Shown: piece by piece, positions 1-7,000 of the stretch | Numbering within the stretch: the stretch's first letter is position 1 | How the letters are laid out: each line of letters opens with the position of its first letter | From: Candidatus Hydrogenedentota bacterium | GTDB taxonomy: Bacteria; Hydrogenedentota; Hydrogenedentia; Hydrogenedentales; GCA-2746185 | Assembly: GCA_030123645.1 (NCBI GenBank) | Contig: JASJYE010000027.1 | Location: forward strand, 1 to 13,319 | Direction of reading: 5' to 3' | Length of the DNA stretch: 13,319 bases | Notes under the pieces: generated by a model | What the model was told of the DNA's origin: nothing | Database searches by the model: none | Seen by the model: the letters and a program-made list of their open reading frames with translations, nothing else | Position numbers and translations under genes: made by a program

Positions 1-95
1 AGCCGCTGCTTGCGGTGGGCCAGGGAGGGCGATTCTTGAGGTGCGAGGCTCATCCGGGAGCCCCGGCCCCTTTTCTTTTGTCCGATTCGTAACAT
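1..95 (-). CDS. N-terminus of an unidentified, probably membrane-anchored protein (runs off the left edge)
   Basis: An open minus-strand frame starts at ATG 93-95 and stays open to base 1, giving 31 codons that begin MLRIGQKKRGRGSRMSLAPQ. It begins 32 bp after the PhoH stop. The start is very basic (K, K, R, R, R), as in cytoplasmic leaders that precede a first membrane helix, but no helix is visible before the edge. An alternative in-frame start is ATG 51-53, with a G-rich stretch upstream; neither start has a classic ribosome binding site. In many bacteria the gene after phoH encodes a 7TM-HD phosphohydrolase (PgpH/YqfF) or YbeY. A PgpH-like protein would fit the basic start, but that is synteny-based inference only. 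The fragment is short and could be a chance open frame. Confidence 0.45.
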   Translation of the reverse strand, partial: MLRIGQKKRGRGSRMSLAPQESPSLAHRKQR

Positions 96-127
96 TGTCA
101 GGTCAAAGCGGCATTGGGCGCGGCGGT

Positions 128-1099
128 CTAACTGGGCCGATCCGAAATGCTCTGCTCATAGTCGCGGCGGTGGCTGGGAAGGGGCTTGGAGGGCGCATCC
201 TCCTCGCTGTCCGCCTCATAGGCCGCCACGATATTCTGTACAAGAGGATGGCGCACAATGTCCACTTTGGTCAGGTCCACAATCGAAACCCCTCTCGTAT
301 GGCGCAGGATACGTCTGGCTTCCATAATGCCCGATGTAATGCCTTGAGGCAGATCGACCTGTGTCATGTCCCCGGTGATGATGGTCCGCGAGCCCTCTCC
401 GAGCCTCGTTAAGAACATCTTCATCTGTTCAGGCGTCGTGTTCTGGGCCTCATCGAGGATAGCGAAGCACTTGCTTAATGTTCGGCCACGCATGAACGCA
501 AGGGGGGCGACTTCGATCTGGTTCTTATCGAAGAGCCGCCGCGCCTGGCCCGTATCGACTATATCGTAGAGGGCATCGTATAGGGGCCGTAAGTATGGAT
601 TGACCTTCTCCGTGACATCTCCCGGGAGATAACCGAGATTTTCTCCAGCCTCGACGGCCGGGCGGGTAAGAACAAGGCGGTTCACCTGTTTGTTCAACAG
701 AGCGGAGAGCGCTGCTGCCATGGCCAGAAATGTTTTGCCTGTGCCCGCCGGACCCGTAACGATAACGAGTTCGTGCGTGCGAATGGCATCGAGCAGTTTT
801 CTCTGTCCGCGCGTCCGTGGCTTGATCGAAATGTCCGGGCGGAGGACATCGGGCACGTCGCCCCACACCGCGCCCAGATCTTTCGAGCCTGATGGATGCG
901 GTTCGTTTAATGCGTAGGCGATGTCTTCGGGTGTGGGGGTGTGCCCTTTACGAACGGCGATGAGAAGCTCATCGAGCAGTTCGCCAACGCGCGCGGTGTC
1001 CGCTGCATCCCCGAGAACGATCACTTTCGTGCCCCGGTCTACGATACGAACTGGAACAGACTTTTGGATGCTCTTGCGCAGTTCGCCGTTTCGCCCCAA
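128..1099 (-). CDS. phoH: PhoH-like P-loop ATPase (PhoL/PhoH family); true start probably upstream of 1099
   Basis: Cytosolic PhoH-family ATPase, often linked to RNA metabolism and frequently next to ybeY. Numbered from TTG 1097-1099, the 323-residue product has an N-terminal RNA-binding-like segment (about 1-60), Walker A GPAGTGKT at 116-123, TRPAVEAGE at 145-153, Walker B FAILDEAQN at 212-220 and the ITGDMTQVDLP motif at 241-251, all typical of the family. It ends with TAG at 128-130. TTG is the only canonical start in the frame, but it cuts off conserved sequence. The frame is open back to the ftsB stop at 1166-1168, and the upstream codons read ELNLHSPDEAIKL, which continues straight into LGRNGEL and matches the normal PhoH N-terminus. 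CTG 1145-1147, preceded by AGGG with 6-nt spacing, is my preferred real start. The gene follows ftsB and is probably coupled to it. Confidence 0.93.
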   Translation of the reverse strand: MGRNGELRKSIQKSVPVRIVDRGTKVIVLGDAADTARVGELLDELLIAVRKGHTPTPEDIAYALNEPHPSGSKDLGAVWGDVPDVLRPDISIKPRTRGQRKLLDAIRTHELVIVTGPAGTGKTFLAMAAALSALLNKQVNRLVLTRPAVEAGENLGYLPGDVTEKVNPYLRPLYDALYDIVDTGQARRLFDKNQIEVAPLAFMRGRTLSKCFAILDEAQNTTPEQMKMFLTRLGEGSRTIITGDMTQVDLPQGITSGIMEARRILRHTRGVSIVDLTKVDIVRHPLVQNIVAAYEADSEEDAPSKPLPSHRRDYEQSISDRPS

Positions 1100-1144
1100 T
1101 AGCTTTATCGCCTCGTCAGGGCTATGTAAGTTGAGTTCGTGTGT

Positions 1145-1157
1145 CAGTGCGGGCCCT
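1145..1157 (-). promoter_or_regulatory. Candidate ribosome binding site and CTG start for phoH
   Basis: On the minus strand AGGG (1154-1157) lies 6 nt before an in-frame CTG (1145-1147), 18 nt after the ftsB stop. Starting here would restore the conserved first strand and helix of PhoH that the TTG at 1099 removes. The other upstream options, ATT 1160-1162 and ATA 1157-1159, have no Shine-Dalgarno sequence at a useful distance. CTG starts are rare, so this is an inference from conservation plus spacing. Confidence 0.4.
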
Positions 1158-1165
1158 ATAATTCT

Positions 1166-1474
1166 CTACGGGACGAAATCTTCCGATTTTCCGAACCGGT
1201 AGACGGTCTCCCCTTTTTTGACAAGACCAGTGCTTCGAATCTCCGCCTCTATCTCCAGCGAATCAGCAGCATTCAAACCTTGGACGCTTTTGCTCAGCGC
1301 CACCTTTTCGGCCCTCAGCGATTCGAGCCGAAGTTCTAAGTTGCGCACTTCGCGCTCGCTGTGCTGGTATCCGCGGTATAGCCCCGTCAAATCATGGTGC
1401 TTGGCAAAGGCGGCGAGTCCAACTGCGAATAAAGCCGTCGCCAGCCAGTACCATCCCTTACTACGTCGAGGCAT
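1166..1474 (-). CDS. ftsB: FtsB/DivIC-type septum formation protein
   Basis: A 102-residue single-pass membrane protein with the layout of the FtsB/DivIC family, which links FtsL and FtsQ in the division complex. It has a basic start MPRRSKG, one membrane helix at about 8-24 (WYWLATALFAVGLAAFA) and a charged heptad-rich coiled coil at about 36-68. The C-terminal box EIEAEIRSTGLVKKGETVYRF (74-94) corresponds to the 'GxxxPGExxYRF' end of FtsB proteins. The topology is N-in with the coiled coil in the periplasm. ATG 1472-1474 is preceded by GAGG with suitable spacing. It lies 39 bp after eno, the same eno-ftsB adjacency seen in E. coli, which supports the call. The stop is TAG, and the following phoH lies in the same reading frame. 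Low sequence conservation makes FtsB versus DivIC/FtsL-like hard to settle. Confidence 0.82.
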   Translation of the reverse strand: MPRRSKGWYWLATALFAVGLAAFAKHHDLTGLYRGYQHSEREVRNLELRLESLRAEKVALSKSVQGLNAADSLEIEAEIRSTGLVKKGETVYRFGKSEDFVP

Positions 1475-1513
1475 GCGCTTCCTCTATTGCGATGCGCGCT
1501 GCTACGCAGAGCG

Positions 1514-2800
1514 TCAATCCCTGCGATTGAACGCGGCCAGACCGGGGTACTTCGCCCCTGCGCCTAGCTCTTCTTCTATCCTCAGCAATTGATTATACTT
1601 CGAAATGCGGTCGCTGCGCGAGGCGGAGCCGGTCTTAATCTGGCCTGAATTGGCCGCCACGGCGAGATCGGCGATAAAAGAGTCCTCCGTTTCGCCGCTG
1701 CGATGCGATATAACAGTTGTATAACCGGCTTTTTGCGCCATTTGAATGGTGTCGAGTGTTTCCGAGAGTGTTCCAATCTGGTTCACTTTTATCAGGACGC
1801 TGTTGGCGACCCCCATCCGAATCCCCTTCTCCAGATATTTCGTGTTCGTCACGAAGAGGTCGTCGCCCACAAGTTGGACCTTGTCGCCTAGGCGTTCCGT
1901 GAGCTTTTTCCAGCCGGCCCAATGGTTTTCGGCCAGGCCGTCCTCGATTGAAATAATGGGGTACTTCTTCAGCCAGTTCGACCAAAACTCGATCATGTCG
2001 TCTATCGACTTTTTGGGCTTTTTTTCCGAGTTCATCACATAGCCGGCGCCCTTGCGAAATTCGCTTGCGGCCGGGTCCAGCGCTATCCAGACATCCTTGC
2101 CCTCCTTATAACCGGCCGCCTGAACGGCGAGGAGAATCATCTCGATGGCTTCCACGTTCGACTTGAGGTCGGGGGCGAAACCTCCCTCGTCGCCCACGGC
2201 CGTGTTCAGTCCCTTCTTCTTGAGCACACCTTTGAGAGCATGAAAAATTTCAGCGCCCATTCGCAGGGCCTCGCTGAATCTCGAGGCGCCGGCCGGCACC
2301 ACCATGAATTCCTGGATATCGACGCTATTGTCGGCGTGCGCCCCGCCGTTTAGAATGTTCATCATCGGCACGGGAAGCTCGTGAGCGTTTGTGCCGCCGA
2401 GATAGCGGTATAAGGGCAGATCCAGGGCGTCCGCCGCGGCGCGCGCCGTCGCCAATGACACGCCGAGAATCGCGTTCGCACCGAGCTTACTCTTGTTCGC
2501 CGTTCCATCGATGCTGCAAAGAATGCTGTCGATATTGCGTTGTGACAATGCGTCCAGACCGAAAAGTTCAGGCGCGATGATCTCGTTTACGTTCTTTACC
2601 GCACGCAGAACGCCTTTTCCGCCGTAGCGTTTGGAGCGCGTATCGCGGAGCTCGACGGCCTCGTTTTCGCCTGTAGATGCACCGGAGGGAACGGCTGCGC
2701 GGGCCCTGGCGCCACAAGCCAATTGGACGTCCACCTCGACCGTGGGATTGCCTCTGGAGTCAAGGATTTCGCGGGCCCTGACACTTGTGATTGTCGTCAT
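1514..2800 (-). CDS. eno: Enolase (phosphopyruvate hydratase)
   Basis: Cytosolic glycolytic enzyme converting 2-phosphoglycerate to phosphoenolpyruvate; it needs Mg2+. The product is 428 residues (E. coli 432), so full length. It has the N-terminal RAREILDSRGNPTVEV box (8-23) and the mobile loop SGAST (39-43). Acid residues Glu164 (QEFM) and Glu205 (GDEGGF) are present. Metal ligands are Asp242 (LDP), Glu286 (SIEDGL) and Asp313 (GDDLFVTN). Catalytic Lys338 (LIKVNQIGT), His366 (SHRSGET) and Lys389 (QIKTG) are all intact. ATG 2798-2800 has a strong ribosome binding site, GAGGAG at 2806-2811. In RNase E-containing bacteria enolase also joins the degradosome; nothing here tests that. It heads an eno-ftsB-phoH gene string and is separated from surA by 149 bp of hairpin-rich sequence. 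Confidence 0.98.
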   Translation of the reverse strand: MTTITSVRAREILDSRGNPTVEVDVQLACGARARAAVPSGASTGENEAVELRDTRSKRYGGKGVLRAVKNVNEIIAPELFGLDALSQRNIDSILCSIDGTANKSKLGANAILGVSLATARAAADALDLPLYRYLGGTNAHELPVPMMNILNGGAHADNSVDIQEFMVVPAGASRFSEALRMGAEIFHALKGVLKKKGLNTAVGDEGGFAPDLKSNVEAIEMILLAVQAAGYKEGKDVWIALDPAASEFRKGAGYVMNSEKKPKKSIDDMIEFWSNWLKKYPIISIEDGLAENHWAGWKKLTERLGDKVQLVGDDLFVTNTKYLEKGIRMGVANSVLIKVNQIGTLSETLDTIQMAQKAGYTTVISHRSGETEDSFIADLAVAANSGQIKTGSASRSDRISKYNQLLRIEEELGAGAKYPGLAAFNRRD

Positions 2801-2805
2801 GCGAG

Positions 2806-2825
2806 CTCCTCAGGTTGAAATAATA
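2806..2825 (-). promoter_or_regulatory. eno ribosome binding site with a possible -10 box just upstream
   Basis: GAGGAG (2806-2811) lies 5 nt before the enolase ATG. TATTAT (2820-2825, minus strand, 5 of 6 matches to TATAAT) lies just upstream and would give a very short leader of about a dozen bases. No convincing -35 hexamer is found 16-18 bp further upstream, so the ribosome binding site is solid but the promoter is weak. Confidence 0.35.
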
Positions 2826-2827
2826 TT

Positions 2828-2862
2828 CCGGCCTCGACGCCGGTAGCACCGGTCTGCGCCGG
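2828..2862. repeat. Overlapping CCGG hairpins between surA and eno; possible surA terminator
   Basis: Four CCGG tetramers begin at 2828, 2840, 2849 and 2859 and form overlapping inverted repeats: CCGGC(6)GCCGG at 2828-2843 and CCGGT(3)ACCGG at 2840-2852, with a third, weaker one to 2862. Adjacent stems share a CCGG arm, so they cannot all form at once. Reading on the minus strand, the last hairpin is followed by the A/T-rich AATATTATTT. This could act as a weak terminator for surA, but there is no true U-run. Confidence 0.4.
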
Positions 2863-2949
2863 GTTAGCGGCCTATGCGCTTAGGGAACAGGCGGCCAGCA
2901 TCGAGTTGTCGTTCTTAAATGGATCGACGAGGCGGTGACATTCGGCTGC

Positions 2950-3924
2950 CTACAAGAATATGCGCACACGACTACGCTTTCGCAGGTCGCCCAGCCATTT
3001 CTTATAGCGTTCATTGGCCAAATCGGCCTGAATTTGCTCTTCTATCAATAGACGCACTTCTTGGAGCGGCGTGACACTTTGCGCCTCGCGCTCGTCGACG
3101 CGAAGTAGATGGACGCCTCTGCGCGTTTCGATCACGTTGCTGATACCGCCTTCGGGCAGAGTAAATGCCACCTCATCGAGTGCGGGAATCAAATCGCCCC
3201 GCTGCTGCAAGCCGATAAGTCCGCCTAACTCTGCGCCGGGACCTTGCGAGTGGAGTTTAGCCAAGTCCTCGAAATCGGCGCCCGCTTCTATTTCTTCACG
3301 CATGCGTTCTAGCCGCGCGCGCGCGGTTGCCCGCTCTTGCGTCTCCCTGTCTGCAAGAAGGAATATTTGCCGGATTCGAACACGCTCGGGACGCTCAAAG
3401 CGCTCCTTGTGGTCTTCATAGTACTGGAGGATGTCTCCCTCGGAAACGATGATCTCTTCCTCCAACGAACGGAGCTTGGAAGCGGCGAGAATCTGGGCCA
3501 TCCTTTGCTTCCGGGTGTGTTCACGGAGATCGCTTAGCGATTCTCTCGCAGATTGCACGGCCTCCATGAATTCATCTTCGCTATCGAAGTTGCTGCGAAA
3601 TGAGTCGATGCGGGCTTCGACCTCTTCGTCGCTTACCTCGATCGAAAATTTCCGGGCTTCACGCAGCAGTATCTTACTCTCGATCGCCACTTCCAAGGTA
3701 TCGCCAATAAGCTTGGCCGCGCGGCGGTCGTATTCGCGCTGGGACGTGGAAGTATTTCGGATGTTCTTCAGCTCAGAACCGATGCTAGAAACGATCTCGC
3801 TGTGGAGAATGACCTCCTTGTCAACTGTGGCAATTACGGCATCGACAAGTTCGGCATTCGCAGTGACGGAAGCCGTACCGAGCGAGAGCAGTGAAATGAG
3901 TGCGGATGCACAAAAACCTCTCAT
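2950..3924 (-). CDS. surA: SurA-like periplasmic chaperone / parvulin-type peptidyl-prolyl isomerase
   Basis: Probable outer-membrane-protein chaperone acting in the periplasm. From ATG 3922-3924 the protein is 324 residues. It has a Sec signal peptide (MR start, hydrophobic core, likely cut after TANA at about residue 24), then the SurA-type N-terminal chaperone domain beginning DAVIATVDKEVILHSEI. A single PpiC/rotamase domain follows at about 181-278, with the motifs GADFEDLAKLHSQGP, GGLIG, VAFTLPEGGIS and GVHLLRV, and then a charged C-terminal helix. E. coli SurA has two parvulin domains (428 residues), so this is the short one-domain form. The first parvulin histidine (R-H-I-L motif) is Gln here. 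I chose ATG 3924 because AAGGGG ends 6 nt before it; the ATG at 3930 touches that site. It lies between rpoC and eno. Confidence 0.85.
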   Translation of the reverse strand: MRGFCASALISLLSLGTASVTANAELVDAVIATVDKEVILHSEIVSSIGSELKNIRNTSTSQREYDRRAAKLIGDTLEVAIESKILLREARKFSIEVSDEEVEARIDSFRSNFDSEDEFMEAVQSARESLSDLREHTRKQRMAQILAASKLRSLEEEIIVSEGDILQYYEDHKERFERPERVRIRQIFLLADRETQERATARARLERMREEIEAGADFEDLAKLHSQGPGAELGGLIGLQQRGDLIPALDEVAFTLPEGGISNVIETRRGVHLLRVDEREAQSVTPLQEVRLLIEEQIQADLANERYKKWLGDLRKRSRVRIFL

Positions 3925-3936
3925 GACCATCCCCTT
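3922..3936 (-). promoter_or_regulatory. surA ribosome binding site that decides the start
   Basis: On the minus strand AAGGGG (3931-3936) directly abuts the first ATG (3928-3930), leaving no spacing for it. It lies 6 nt before the second in-frame ATG (3922-3924). The second is therefore the likely start, and it also gives a cleaner signal peptide beginning with Met-Arg. Confidence 0.6.
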
Positions 3937-4029
3937 AAAGCCGTGACCAGGTTAATCGACATTTTGAAAGGACGCAAGATGGCCCGTGCTCGAAACTTCT
4001 TTGCGAAACTGCGTCGAATAGACACCGTT

Positions 4030-4058
4030 CAGCACTCCTTCGGCGTGCTGCGCCGAGG
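4030..4058 (-). terminator. Hairpin downstream of rpoC (possible terminator or processing site)
   Basis: Just past the rpoC stop, the minus-strand RNA can fold CCT-CGGCG / CGCCG-A-AGG (4037-4058), an 8-bp stem with one bulged A and a 5-base loop. An alternative, incompatible stem pairs CAGCAC with GTGCTG (4030-4035 with 4045-4050). No U-run follows either stem, so a classic intrinsic terminator is not supported. The rest of the 155-bp gap to surA shows no clear promoter. Confidence 0.35.
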
Positions 4059-4079
4059 CCACCCGTCAGAAAGGTCTTC

Positions 4080-7000
4080 TTAGGCCTCTGCCGTTTCCTC
4101 TTCTCGTTGCCCGGTCTCTTCCTCGGTCCCGATCTCCAGATCTTCGGAGAAATCTTCGAATGCTTCCGAGCGAATATCAACCTGGGTCTTCTGATAGTAG
4201 GAAGCGCCTGTACCCGCAGGAACGAGATGCCCGATGATCACGTTCTCTTTGAGGCCACGCAAATCATCGCGTTTCCCCGAAAGTGCCGCTTCAGTAAGCA
4301 CGCGTGTGGTCTGCTGAAACGATGCGGCGGCGATGAAACTCTCGGTGCTCAAGGCGGCCTTTGTAATCCCCTGCAGGATGGGCACGGCCTCGGCGGGTCG
4401 CCCGCCTTTGCTTTGAGTGCGTTCGTTTTCTTCCTGGAAACGCACTTTGTCGACTTCTTGATGCGCCAGGAAATTGGTATCGCCCGGGTCGTCCTTGATC
4501 TTGACTTTCCGGAGCATTTGCCTGACGATGACCTCGATGTGCTTGTCGTTTGTGTGCACTCCCTGCAGGCGGTACACTTGCTGCACCTCGTCGAGCAGAT
4601 ATTTGCGCAGTGCATCTTCCCCTTGGACTTCGAGGATGTCTTTGGGAATCACGGGGCCGTCGGTCAACAGATGGCCCGCAATGACCCGGTCGCCGGTCTG
4701 GACGTTGAGATGCTTGCCCGGGGGAATGGTGTACTCGCGTTCCTTGCCGACCGGCGGAATCACCTTCACCTTGCGCATGCCCTTTGTCGTGCCGCCCAAC
4801 TCGACAAGTCCATCAATGTGGCTGATGATGGCGGGGTCCTTGGGCTGCCTGGCCTCGAAAAGCTCCGCGACGCGGGGCAGACCGCCGGTGATGTCTTTGG
4901 TCTTACTAAACTGACGCGGCGTTTTCGCCATGAGATCGCCCGCCCGGACCTTGTCGCCTTCTCTGACGATGACGTGAGTCTGCGCCGGGACCGTCGCATA
5001 CCCGATGACTTCTTCATTCTTCGAGTCGATCACCGTGATCTGTGGGTGAAGGTCCTGTTTGTGCTCCGTCACTACAACTTCCTCGAGGCCGGTATCGGGA
5101 TTGATGTCGACGCGCATCGTAACGCCTTCTACCATGCCCTCCAGATGAATCGTCCCCGCGGCCTCGGCCATGATGGACAAGTTGTAGGGGTCCCAATCGA
5201 AAAGGACTTGTCCCTTGCGCAGCTTTTGCCCGTCCTCGGCGTGCAGGGTGCACCCTGCAGGCGTCGGGAAACGCCGAATTTCCTGACCTTCCTTGCCCAC
5301 CAGCCGGACCTCACCGCCTCGGTTCACGACGACGGTCTTCCCTGATCGGTTAACGGCCGTGCGCACGTTGCTTAACTCGACTGTGGCCGCTTCGGGCATC
5401 TTAATCTCGCTCGCCTCGACCTGCCGGCTGGCCGCGCCGCCGATGTGGAAGGTCTGCATCGTCAGCTGTGTGCCGGGTTCACCGATGGACTGTGCCGCGA
5501 TGATGCCGACGGCCTCTCCACGTTCGACAAGCTTGCCCGTGGCAAGGTTCTGCCCGTAACACAGCGCGCAAACCCCGCGCTTGCACTGGCACGTCAGTAC
5601 GGAGCGGATCGTCACCAGGGGCATCCCCTTCTCAAAAATAATCTCGGCTTTCTCTTCCGTAATTTCTTCGTTTGCACGGACAATGGGCTCCTTCATGCCC
5701 GGCACGGTGATGTCATCCAGGACGTGGCGCCCGATGATGCGCTCCTGCAAGGGCGAGATCACGTCTGCACCGTCCATCAACGCCTCGACGGTCACACCGG
5801 ATAAGGTCCCGCAGTCGTACTCCTCGACGATAACGTCCTGGGCCACGTCTACCAGGCGCCGCGTGAGATAGCCTGCGTCGGCAGTTTTGAGTGCTGTGTC
5901 AGCCAGGCCTTTGCGGGCGCCATGCGAGGAGATGAAATACTCGACCACACTGAGCCCTTCTCGAAAGTTGGATTTAATGGGGGATTCGATGATGTCGCCG
6001 GAAGGCTTGGCCATCAGGCCGCGCATGCCTGCCAGCTGCCGGATTTGGTTCTTGGAGCCTCGGGCGCCCGATATGTACATCAGGTGGATACCGGTAAACC
6101 CCTGCTCATTATCAGAGATCTCTCGAAGCATCTCAGAGGCGACGTCTTCAGAAGTGGTGGTCCACTGGTCGATGATTTTGTTGTACCGCTCACCCTCGGT
6201 GATGAGACCGCTCTGATACATCTCGTCAATCCGGGCAACCTCGTCCTCGGCATGCTTCAGTAAGGTCTTCTTGCTATCCGGGATCAGCATGTCGGTTACG
6301 GCGATCGACACGCCCGACAGGGTTGCGTATTTGAATCCAGCCACTTTCAGCGCGTCAAGCAGCTCAATGGTTTTCGCATGCCCGAGGTCAGAGTATGCCC
6401 GGGCGATCACGTCGCCTATTAATGTCATGTTGAGCTCTTCGTTGACGTCGTGCACGGTAATCTGTTCCGGGAGCAACTCGGCCAATATGACGCGGCCGAC
6501 GGTCGTATCTATGATTTTCCCGCCGGACAGCAGCTTAATTTGCGCATGAATATCGACCTGACCCATCTCGTGCGCCAATAGAACCGAGGCTTCGTCGCTG
6601 AATATCTTGCCGGGGTTGGTCACGACGCCGTTGTCGTCCTGCCACTCCTCGAGCCACTCGCCCTTCACACCGGTGCGGATCCTGGTCAGCCATGCCAGGC
6701 CCAGGACGATGTCTTGGCTGGGTGTGACGATCGGGCGGCCGTTGGACGGCGAAAAGATGTTTGTCGTCGAGAGCATGAGGAGGCGGGCCTCGAGCTGGGC
6801 GGCGGGCATCAGCGGTATGTGGACGGCCATCTGGTCGCCGTCGAAATCCGCATTAAAGGCCCTGCAAACCAGCGGATGCAGCCGAATGGCCTTGCCCTCT
6901 ATCAGCACGGGCTCGAAGGCCTGAATGCCGAGGCGGTGCAAGGTCGGCGCGCGGTTGAGCAGCACGCAGTGGTCTTTAATTACCTCTTCAAGAATGTCCC

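Noticed and set aside
1097..1474. Stop-codon read-through making an FtsB-PhoH fusion (same frame, one TAG between them)
   Set aside because: The FtsB C-terminus is periplasmic and PhoH is cytosolic, so a fusion would make no sense. TAG also ends rpoB, surA and phoH here, so it is a real stop.
3935..4180. 81-codon minus-strand frame overlapping the end of rpoC
   Set aside because: It overlaps the true rpoC 3' end in another frame, is extremely Arg/Lys-rich, and has no family resemblance or ribosome binding site.
4107..5345. 412-codon plus-strand open frame antisense to rpoC
   Set aside because: It lies entirely within the conserved rpoC coding sequence and has no ribosome binding site that I can see and no recognisable domain. 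Long antisense frames are expected opposite GC-rich conserved genes.
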